This document shows positions 58,006-64,000 of a DNA stretch of 64,000 nt, piece by piece. A program made the position numbers and the translations under genes. The DNA is from Ruegeria lacuscaerulensis. Its GTDB lineage: Bacteria; Pseudomonadota; Alphaproteobacteria; Rhodobacterales; Rhodobacteraceae. How positions within the stretch are numbered: position 1 is the first letter of the stretch; each line of letters opens with the position of its first letter. The stretch lies in assembly GCF_013034685.1 (NCBI RefSeq), contig NZ_WQGO01000007.1, forward strand, positions 62,001 through 126,000. Reading direction: 5' to 3'. The notes beneath the pieces are model-generated. The model saw nothing but the letters and a program-made list of their open reading frames with translations. It made no database searches and had not been told where the DNA came from.

Positions 58006-58128
58006 ATGCTGACCCAGATCAAAACCGCTATCAGCCGCTCGCACGCCACTTTGCTGCAAGATGCTGCCGGTGCTGTGTCTTTGGTGGTTATCCTGATGGT
58101 TGCCCTGCACGTGCCCGGAACGTTCTGA
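58006..58128 (+). CDS. 40-residue membrane protein, putatively SOS-induced
   Basis: The frame begins MLTQIKTAISRSHATLLQDA and continues into one hydrophobic segment (residues about 20-36, VSLVVILMVALHV) and a short polar end. GGAGGTGA (57994-58001) is a nearly ideal Shine-Dalgarno 4 nt before the ATG. The gene is followed by a strong terminator. I recognise no family. An SOS-type operator lies about 70-100 nt upstream. By architecture (short, one TM, LexA-type site) it recalls Caulobacter SidA, an SOS-induced division inhibitor, but no sequence similarity is claimed. Confidence 0.62.
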   Translation: MLTQIKTAISRSHATLLQDAAGAVSLVVILMVALHVPGTF

Positions 58129-58276
58129 CCCTTTCTGCCTGCGATCTCATGCCGACAACGCCGCGCTGTCATCCCCATCTCAGTCAAGGGTGACCTGCCT
58201 GTCCCAATTCCCTTGAAGGGGCCATGCCTCGGCCCCGTGCGGTATACCGGACCCCACATGAGACACGCACAACCTG

Positions 58277-58315
58277 CCGCCGCCCTTTCCGCCCGGAAGG
58301 TGCGGCGGTTTTTTT
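58277..58315 (+). terminator. Intrinsic terminator after the small membrane gene
   Basis: CCGCCGC (58277-58283) pairs with GCGGCGG (58302-58308), with inner CTTTCC/GGAAGG pairing, followed by TTTTTTT. Its orientation fits the plus-strand transcript from the SOS region. The rest of 58129-58276 shows no gene. Confidence 0.8.
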
Positions 58316-58316
58316 C

Positions 58317-58955
58317 TTAGAGCTGTCCAGTGCGAATAATCTCGAGCACTGCCGACAAGACCGAGTTCACAGCGACCGAAGCCAAGATCATCCCCATGAC
58401 CCGGCTGATAATCGCAGCGCCCGAGTGGCCAATTAGGCGAATGATCGGCTCAGCCAGCAGCATCAATACAAACGCAATGGCGATGACCGAGATCATAACC
58501 AGGGCCGTAATCCCCTGATCCGCAATGCTATATCGGTTGTTGTCGGTCAGAATCACGATGGCCAGCATGGCGCCGGGCGAGGCCAGAGACGGCACCGCCA
58601 GTGGGAAGATCGCCGGATTGTGCTGGTGCGACGTATCTTTCTCGTCATCTTCAGCGGCGCGTTGTTCCACATCCTGTTTGCTTTCGCCAAAGATCATAGT
58701 CAGCGCAAAAAGAAACAGGATGATCCCACCTGCGACCTGAAAGGAATTGAGACCGATATCCAACGCCTCGATCAACAATTGACCGAAGACGAGGAAGAAC
58801 AACAAAACTCCGGCACTGATCACCGAGGCTAACAGCGCCATTTTTCGTCGTGCTGCAGCGCCCAGTCCAGCTGTCACCGCTATGAAGACCGGAATGGTGC
58901 CGATGGGATCAATGACGACCCACAGCGTTACAAAATGTTCAAGCAGATTGTTCAC
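58317..58955 (-). CDS. marC: MarC family membrane protein
   Basis: The 212-residue protein has six hydrophobic segments and typical MarC blocks: VVIDPIGTIPVFIAVT (around residue 15), GGIILFLFALTMI and PLAVPSLASPGAMLAIVIL (around residue 118). The loop between (residues about 87-115) is charged and histidine-rich. It may move amino acids or small solutes; the family's role remains unsettled. It stands alone. Confidence 0.9.
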   Translation of the reverse strand: MNNLLEHFVTLWVVIDPIGTIPVFIAVTAGLGAAARRKMALLASVISAGVLLFFLVFGQLLIEALDIGLNSFQVAGGIILFLFALTMIFGESKQDVEQRAAEDDEKDTSHQHNPAIFPLAVPSLASPGAMLAIVILTDNNRYSIADQGITALVMISVIAIAFVLMLLAEPIIRLIGHSGAAIISRVMGMILASVAVNSVLSAVLEIIRTGQL

Positions 58956-59008
58956 CGCGCCCCCTGCATTTCCAAAAGGTTAGACCGGATGCGCGAAAAA
59001 CGCCATGT

Positions 59009-59461
59009 TCAGGCGCAGTTGGCTTGCTCGGCCTGTTCCATTGCTTCGGCGGTCGCATCCAAAGCCAACAGGATCGACGCGTGCCGGTTTTTGTAGTCAC
59101 GCGCAGGCATCAGCACCTCAAGCCCGTCAAATGGTGCATCGGGGGCAGGGCCGTCCTTCTTAAGCATGGCCGCCAGTTGATCCCGCGCGGCTTCGACCTG
59201 AGCACGGGTGGCACCGATCACCGCTCCGCCAACAACAGCGGCCGAGGCCTGACCCAAAGCACAGGCTTTCACATCCTGCCCAAACTCTGAAATCCGACCG
59301 TCCGTCAGCTTGACATCCACAGTCACCGTCGACCCACACAAGGGCGAGCGTTTCTTCACCGTCGCGTCGGGATCGCTCAGGCGGTCCAGATGCGGAATAT
59401 CCGCCGCCAGCGCCAGAATACGGCCGGAATACAGCTTGATCAGATCATTGTCGCCGGACAT
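59009..59461 (-). CDS. Iron-sulfur cluster scaffold, SufU/IscU-like
   Basis: This 150-residue protein has the scaffold-type cysteines in SPLCGSTV (around residue 42), VKACALGQAS (around residue 66) and a final NC close to the C-terminus. The layout resembles SufU/NifU-N scaffolds that assemble Fe-S clusters from SufS-derived sulfur. It is divergent from hisI with 66 nt between. I start at MSGDNDL; the frame upstream overlaps hisI and has no family sequence. Confidence 0.82.
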   Translation of the reverse strand: MSGDNDLIKLYSGRILALAADIPHLDRLSDPDATVKKRSPLCGSTVTVDVKLTDGRISEFGQDVKACALGQASAAVVGGAVIGATRAQVEAARDQLAAMLKKDGPAPDAPFDGLEVLMPARDYKNRHASILLALDATAEAMEQAEQANCA

Positions 59462-59527
59462 GGCTTTCCCTCGGTTCGTGTTCCCCATACATAGTAAGCA
59501 TCCACCCGGATGCAAAAGGTTTTTACG

Positions 59528-59899
59528 ATGACGACCCCTGCGACTTTTGACCCATTGACCCTGACGTTCAACGAGGCTGGGCTGATCCCGGCCATCGCGC
59601 AGGACGCAGACAGCAACGAAGTGCTGATGATGGCGTGGATGAACGCAGATGCCATCCGCAAAACGTTGCAGACCGGTCGGGTGACGTATTGGTCCCGGTC
59701 CCGACAATCCTTTTGGACAAAGGGCGAAAGCTCGGGCCACGTACAAGAGTTGGTCGACTTCCGCGTGGATTGCGACCGAGATTGCCTGTTGGTAATTGTT
59801 CGGCAAACAGGACCGGCCTGCCATACGAACCGGCGTAGCTGTTTCTACACCGCTGTGCGCGACGGTGACGAAACAGAACTGATGTCACCGATGGTCTAA
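59528..59899 (+). CDS. hisI: Phosphoribosyl-AMP cyclohydrolase
   Basis: HisI opens the adenine ring of PR-AMP in histidine synthesis. The 123-residue protein has the metal-binding DCDRDCLLV (around residue 80) and GPACHTNRRSCFY (around residue 95) motifs, plus VTYWSRSRQSFWTKGESSGH. I choose the second ATG, with AAGG upstream, over one six codons earlier. The separate HisE is not here. Its end overlaps the convergent gluQRS by 15 nt. Confidence 0.94.
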   Translation: MTTPATFDPLTLTFNEAGLIPAIAQDADSNEVLMMAWMNADAIRKTLQTGRVTYWSRSRQSFWTKGESSGHVQELVDFRVDCDRDCLLVIVRQTGPACHTNRRSCFYTAVRDGDETELMSPMV

Positions 59900-60763
59900 C
59901 CCGATCATAGCGCGGATATCGGCGGGCGAAACGCCCTCGTCGCGGTATTTCGAGATGGCGCGCGCATCGTCGCGTTTGGCCAATCTCTTGCCAGCATCAT
60001 CGCGGATCAGTTTGTGGTGGTGGTAGATGGGCTGGGGAAGATCCAGAAGCGCCTGCAGAACCACATGAATGCGGGTGGCGTCGAACAAATCCTGCCCACG
60101 GACCACATGCGTCACATTCTGAGCGGCATCGTCCAGCACTACCGACAGGTGGTACGACGTGCCCATATCTCGCCGGGACAGCACGACATCTCCGATTGTG
60201 TCGGTCAGTTCCCGATCCGAGAAGAAGACACAGCCCGTGCTTCCACATGGTCCGCAACCGGTTTCAAAGAACTGAAATTCATTTGTGACCTTAACAGTTT
60301 GGGCGGCTTTCTGCATGTCCAGACGCAGCGGAGTATCGCGTGGCACCGGACCTGAGCGATCTGCTTTCTCGCGGCACGTACCGGGATAAACGATACCGTC
60401 TGGTCCCAGCAAAGACGCGCCTTCTTGTGGTGCGCTGGCCGCCGCGGCAATATCGCGCCGGTTGCAGGTGCAGGGATACAGAAGGCCGCGTGACCACAAT
60501 TGCTGCAACGCGATCTCATATACCTCCATCCGCGTCGACTGCCGAAGGACGGGTTCGGGCCATGTCAAACCCAACCATGAGAGGTCGTCGTAAATCTGCT
60601 CTTCCCAATGTAAACGAGCGCGGGTGCGGTCAATGTCTTCGATCCTCAGCAAGAACTGACCTTCGTGCTGCCGCGCCAAGTCGCTGGCCAGCAAAGCCGA
60701 ATAAGCGTGACCAAGATGAAGAGGGCCGGTTGGGGATGGCGCAAACCGAGTGGTGAAAATCAC
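59885..60763 (-). CDS. gluQRS: Glutamyl-Q tRNA(Asp) synthetase
   Basis: GluQRS attaches glutamate to the queuosine of tRNA-Asp. The 292-residue protein is a truncated class I synthetase with the HIGH-like motif PTGPLHLGHAYSA (around residue 12), the KMSKS-like motif GKRLAKRDDARA (around residue 260) and no anticodon-binding domain. A zinc-type cysteine set is partly visible (YPCTCNRRD). It overlaps the methyltransferase gene upstream by 4 nt. Confidence 0.92.
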   Translation of the reverse strand: MIFTTRFAPSPTGPLHLGHAYSALLASDLARQHEGQFLLRIEDIDRTRARLHWEEQIYDDLSWLGLTWPEPVLRQSTRMEVYEIALQQLWSRGLLYPCTCNRRDIAAAASAPQEGASLLGPDGIVYPGTCREKADRSGPVPRDTPLRLDMQKAAQTVKVTNEFQFFETGCGPCGSTGCVFFSDRELTDTIGDVVLSRRDMGTSYHLSVVLDDAAQNVTHVVRGQDLFDATRIHVVLQALLDLPQPIYHHHKLIRDDAGKRLAKRDDARAISKYRDEGVSPADIRAMIGLDHR

Positions 60764-61374
60764 GCTTTTTCAACAATGTAGACGTCAGATTTCAGGTCCA
60801 TACCCGGCAGGTGCGGACCGTATTCCCGAAAAAGCAGCCGGGCGGCCCCGATATCAAGCCAATCGTTCAATCGACAGGTGTAGCTGTAATCCTTAAGCGT
60901 GTGATCATTAAATGAAAACGCCAACAATCCACCCTTGGGCAGCGCCTTCATCAGCATGTCGAAAGTCTCAGGAGGTGCCGCTCCGACGCTGATAACACCG
61001 ATGGCTGCAATCGCCTTATAGGCCCCTGCGTTCACCGGATTGGGATTGGAAATCTCGAATGAGGACAACTGCCGGTAAACGCCTTTGGATTCGGCCTCTT
61101 CCAGCATTCTGGGTGTGGGATCTATGCCGTCGATAACCTCGAACCCGGCGGTCCGCAACGCCTGACCAGACAGCCCGGTGCCGCAGCCATAGTCAAGGAT
61201 CGGCGTCTGAGGTTCGGGGAGTTTCGACCACAGCGCCTCGGCCACACGGGTTGGGGTAATATAGCCGTGCGATGCGACCTCGCTATCGTATGAGGATGCC
61301 CATTTCTGATAGTGGTCGCGGGTCGCCTCGGGAGTGTCCAGCCCGTAGACGTCTTTCATGTATTCGTCGCTCAT
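60760..61374 (-). CDS. Class I SAM-dependent methyltransferase
   Basis: This 204-residue protein has the motif I block ILDYGCGTGLSGQAL (around residue 57), then IDPTPRMLEEAESKG, typical of class I methyltransferases. The N-terminus (MKDVYGLDTPEATRDHYQKWASSYD) resembles small-molecule methyltransferases. The substrate is unknown. It is coupled to gluQRS by an ATGA overlap. Confidence 0.85.
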   Translation of the reverse strand: MSDEYMKDVYGLDTPEATRDHYQKWASSYDSEVASHGYITPTRVAEALWSKLPEPQTPILDYGCGTGLSGQALRTAGFEVIDGIDPTPRMLEEAESKGVYRQLSSFEISNPNPVNAGAYKAIAAIGVISVGAAPPETFDMLMKALPKGGLLAFSFNDHTLKDYSYTCRLNDWLDIGAARLLFREYGPHLPGMDLKSDVYIVEKA

Positions 61375-61411
61375 GCCCCCATGTTAGGCCGGTAGAGCGC
61401 GTTGCGTCCAG

Positions 61412-62752
61412 TCAGCAATGCGCCAGCCAGTCTGACCACGCCGCCTTGGCCCGATCTGTATAGGCCTTGTAGCGGTCCTTGCGGCCACGTCTGCCACCTT
61501 TCAGCCCATCGACCGGGCGGAACAGGCCGAAATTCACATTCATCGGCTGAAAGGTCTTGGCCTCAGCACCGCCTGTGATGTGATGGATCAGTGCGCCCAT
61601 GGCGCTGTCTTGCGGCACATTTGGCAACTCTTTCCCCAGAATCTGCGCCGCAGCCAGCCGCCCGGCCAGCAGGCCCATAGCGGCGCTTTCGACATAGCCC
61701 TCGACCCCGGTGATTTGCCCGGCAAAACGAATGTTGGGTCTGGACTTCAACCGCATCTGTGCGTCCAGAAGGGTTGGAGAGTTAATGAACGTATTGCGGT
61801 GAATCCCGCCCAGCCGCGCGAAACTTGCTTTCTCCAGCCCCGGAATCATACGGAAAACATCCGTTTGCGCGCCGTATTTCATCTTGGTCTGAAAGCCCAC
61901 GATATTGAATAGCGTGCCCAATGCATTGTCGCGGCGCAGTTGCACAACGGCATGAGGCTTCACATCGGGCTGGTGCGGATTGGTGAGGCCAACGGGTTTC
62001 ATCGGACCATGGCGCAGGGTTTCACGACCGCGTTCCGACATCACCTCGATCGGGAGGCAGCCATCGAAATACCCGGCGGTTTCGCCTTCGTGGAACTCGG
62101 TCTTGTCAGCAGCCAACAAGGCATCAATGAATGCCTCGTACTGGTCGCGGTCCATCGGGCAGTTCAAATAAGCGGTGCGCTCTTCCTCGGTCTCGCCCTT
62201 GTCATAGCGCGACTGCATCCAGGCCTGGCTCATGTCGATGCTGTCGGCATAGACGATGGGTGCAATTGCATCGAAAAAGGCGAGCGAGTCGGTGCCGGTT
62301 TCCGCCCGGATCGCCTCACCCAGCGCAGCCGAAGTCAGTGGCCCGGTTGCAAAAATCCATAGGCCGTCATCGGGCAGGGTGGTTACTTCCTCCTCGGACA
62401 CCTCGACTCGTGGATGGGCCCGTAGCTTGGTTGTCACGGATTCGGCAAAGGGATCACGATCCACCGCCAGGGCGCCGCCTGCCGGCAGCCGATGGGCATC
62501 AGCGGTTGTCATAATCAACCCGTTCGCGGCGCGCATCTCCCAATGCAGCAAGCCAACGGCGTTCTGTTCATCGTCATCCGAACGGAAGGAGTTCGAGCAA
62601 ACCATCTCGGCCAGGTTACCGGTCTGGTGCGCAAAGGTGCCCACTTTGGGCCGCATTTCGTGGATCACAACATCCACGCCCATTTCCGCCGCCTGCCAGG
62701 CAGCCTCGGACCCGGCCATGCCGCCGCCCACGATATGCAGTTTCTGTGTCAT
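61412..62752 (-). CDS. trmFO: Methylenetetrahydrofolate-tRNA-(uracil-5-)-methyltransferase
   Basis: TrmFO makes ribothymidine-54 in tRNA using methylene-THF and FAD. The 446-residue protein has the FAD-binding start [15 protein letters not shown], the conserved CSNSFRSDD (cysteine around residue 50) and [11 protein letters not shown] (around residue 330). The chosen ATG lies directly before [10 protein letters not shown]; a longer frame is possible but not needed. It ends 37 nt after the methyltransferase start. Confidence 0.94.
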   Translation of the reverse strand: MTQKLHIVGGGMAGSEAAWQAAEMGVDVVIHEMRPKVGTFAHQTGNLAEMVCSNSFRSDDDEQNAVGLLHWEMRAANGLIMTTADAHRLPAGGALAVDRDPFAESVTTKLRAHPRVEVSEEEVTTLPDDGLWIFATGPLTSAALGEAIRAETGTDSLAFFDAIAPIVYADSIDMSQAWMQSRYDKGETEEERTAYLNCPMDRDQYEAFIDALLAADKTEFHEGETAGYFDGCLPIEVMSERGRETLRHGPMKPVGLTNPHQPDVKPHAVVQLRRDNALGTLFNIVGFQTKMKYGAQTDVFRMIPGLEKASFARLGGIHRNTFINSPTLLDAQMRLKSRPNIRFAGQITGVEGYVESAAMGLLAGRLAAAQILGKELPNVPQDSAMGALIHHITGGAEAKTFQPMNVNFGLFRPVDGLKGGRRGRKDRYKAYTDRAKAAWSDWLAHC

Positions 62753-62822
62753 GCGCAGCCACATAGGGCAGAGCGCGCGCCAACGCAAACACCTGTTGGG
62801 TCAGATTGTCTGAAGAAGGGAA

Positions 62823-62905
62823 ATTTTGGGGTCGCCGCTGCGGGAATGTCAACGCCGGTGAGAGAGACCAGCTGGAGGGACCTTCCGCCTACGGCGACCC
62901 AAAAT
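62823..62905. repeat. Long inverted repeat with a 54-nt loop
   Basis: ATTTTGGGGTCGCCG (62823-62837) pairs with CGGCGACCCAAAAT (62892-62905), allowing one bulge. It lies in the gap between trmFO and the enoyl-CoA hydratase and contains no gene. It could be a terminator of the upstream gene or a mobile palindromic element. Confidence 0.5.
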
Positions 62906-63006
62906 CGGTTTTCAGGCCATAGCCTTGTCTCAGCATTGCCACAGTGTCGCCGTTTTGAAAAGTCCCAAAATGCGGAATCGGGCAGAATTCCCAAGAAACA
63001 ATTGCG

Positions 63007-63792
63007 TTATTGTTCCCAATTTGGCGTTCTTTTTTCGATAAATGCAGAGATTCCTTCCTCGGTATCCCGGTGCATCATGTTCTGCGCCATCACTTCGCCG
63101 GTATGTGCGTAGGCTTGTTCAATGGGCATATCGAGCTGCTGATAGAACGCTTCCTTACCGATTTTCACTGCCGATCCCAACTTTTCCGCCAGTTGTTCCG
63201 CAAGGGCTTGTGCCTCATGCTCCAGCAGCATTTCCGGCACGGCCCGGTTGATTAGCCCCAGTTCTGCCGCACGTTCTGCCGTTATGAAATCACCTGTGGT
63301 CAGCATTTCAAACGCTTGTTTTCGGGGAATATTGCGGCTGAGCGCAACCATGGGTGTCGAACAAAACAGGCCGATATTCACGCCATTGACGCCGAACCGC
63401 GTCGTCTCTGCCGCCACGGCCAGATCGCAAGTGGCAACCAGCTGGCATCCAGCGGCCGTCGCGATGCCATGAACCTGAGCGATGACAGGTTGAGGTAAGG
63501 ACTGAATTGTCAGCATCATCTGTGCGCATCTGCTGAACAAGTCCTGGAAATAGGCCTTACCGCCATCTTCGCTTTGACGCCCCGCTGTCATCTGCTTCAG
63601 ATCGTGGCCCGCGCAAAAGGCTTTGCCCGAGCCCGACAAGACCACCGCGCGGATAGTCCGGTCGTCGCGCAGGGCATCAAACTCGGTTTGCAGCGCCGCA
63701 AGCATTTCGTCGCTGAGAGCATTCAGGCGTTCCGGCGCATTCATCGTCAACCTTGCGACCGCTCCGGTGTCGCTGCGTTCCAGAATTCCCAT
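63007..63792 (-). CDS. Enoyl-CoA hydratase family protein, ECHDC3-like
   Basis: The 261-residue crotonase-fold protein has the oxyanion-hole block AFCAGHDLKQM and GIATAAGCQLVATCD. At the usual first catalytic glutamate position it reads GVNIGLFCSTP instead of the classical PE motif; the second glutamate (AFEMLTTGDFI) is present. This matches the ECHDC3-type subgroup, whose activity is uncertain. It is divergent from the thioesterase gene. Confidence 0.85.
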   Translation of the reverse strand: MGILERSDTGAVARLTMNAPERLNALSDEMLAALQTEFDALRDDRTIRAVVLSGSGKAFCAGHDLKQMTAGRQSEDGGKAYFQDLFSRCAQMMLTIQSLPQPVIAQVHGIATAAGCQLVATCDLAVAAETTRFGVNGVNIGLFCSTPMVALSRNIPRKQAFEMLTTGDFITAERAAELGLINRAVPEMLLEHEAQALAEQLAEKLGSAVKIGKEAFYQQLDMPIEQAYAHTGEVMAQNMMHRDTEEGISAFIEKRTPNWEQ

Positions 63793-63850
63793 CTTGCCCT
63801 CCGATCTGATGTGAGGCCAACTCTAGGTCGGCAAATCGAGGAGGGGAAGC

Positions 63851-64000
63851 ATGTCATTGGCCTTAGACCGGGAAGAATTGACTGCCTATATGAAACAGGT
63901 CTTTCCGCAGGTGCATCGGGACTTCGTGGTTGAGGACCTGACCGAGGACACGATCACCATGCGGTTGGTGGTCGAAGACCGGCACTTGCGGCCGGGTGGT
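63851..64000 (+). CDS. PaaI-type thioesterase (3' partial)
   Basis: Only the first 50 residues are visible. They read SLALDREELTAYMKQVFPQV, then a strand-rich segment (TITMRLVVEDRHLRPGG) resembling the hot-dog fold of PaaI thioesterases, where RPGG is the start of the substrate loop. GAGGGG precedes the ATG. It is divergent from the enoyl-CoA hydratase gene. The assignment is tentative because the protein is cut by the window edge. Confidence 0.65.
   Translation, partial: MSLALDREELTAYMKQVFPQVHRDFVVEDLTEDTITMRLVVEDRHLRPGG

Overview
The window is ordinary chromosome from a marine Roseobacter-group alphaproteobacterium (Rhodobacterales, Ruegeria-like). The evidence is a DMSP demethylase gene (dmdA) close to acuI, the CtrA/SciP cell-cycle pair, the ATP synthase zeta inhibitor (DUF1476), a two-piece permuted tmRNA gene with a Rhodobacter-type tag, an alphaproteobacterial-type SOS box (GTTC-N7-GTTC), and a GC-rich, densely packed gene layout. 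I see no rRNA, tRNA, CRISPR array, integrase or insertion sequence. Both edge genes are cut by the window.

Layout. 0-4 kb: indolepyruvate ferredoxin oxidoreductase (5' end missing) and an acyltransferase. 4.2-10.4 kb: murI, argC, and cytochrome c maturation genes ccmE, ccmF and ccmH, with a GH108 endolysin/holin pair resembling the gene-transfer-agent (GTA) lysis cassette between ccmE and ccmF. 10.4-15.8 kb: a PaaG-like hydratase, a betaine-homocysteine methyltransferase with a structured leader, the ATP synthase zeta subunit, and purC-purS-purQ interrupted by a zinc alcohol dehydrogenase. 15.8-22.3 kb: a DctB/DctD-type two-component pair whose regulator lacks the sigma-54 contact motif, then rne (RNase E) with a long leader. 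22.3-30.7 kb: tusA, ccdA, an alpha/beta-hydrolase-like membrane protein coupled to a P450, a class I aldolase, tag, the fumC-DUF4169-RHH unit, a secreted hypothetical and sspB. 30.8-38.6 kb: chrA, an NTF2-like protein, ssrA, a FadR-type regulator with a small membrane protein, a divergent tightly coupled operon DUF2182-DUF1326-DinB-dmdA, and acuI. 38.8-50.6 kb: the envelope block frr-uppS-cdsA-dxr-rseP, a 42-codon membrane ORF, bamA-ompH-fabZ-lpxA-lpxI-lpxB and a CadD-like transporter. 50.6-64 kb: an AhpD-like protein, mnmA, sciP-ctrA, ligA-recG, a 40-codon membrane ORF behind an SOS box, marC, a SufU/IscU-like scaffold, hisI, gluQRS, a methyltransferase, trmFO, an enoyl-CoA hydratase and a PaaI-type thioesterase (3' end missing).

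Most striking observations: (1) a 40-residue single-pass membrane ORF with a perfect Shine-Dalgarno directly behind GTTC repeats that include a canonical SOS box, resembling the logic of Caulobacter SidA; (2) dmdA as the last gene of a zero-gap operon with DUF2182, DUF1326 and DinB, divergent from a FadR-type regulator with tandem GTCTGAC operators between them; (3) the permuted ssrA with tag ANDNRAPVAVAA and a matching acceptor stem carrying a G-U third pair; (4) a DctD-like regulator with an intact Walker A but no GAFTGA loop; (5) a GTA-type lysis cassette with a CtrA half-site upstream, in the same window as ctrA and sciP; (6) a tandem-hairpin terminator-like repeat in two copies.
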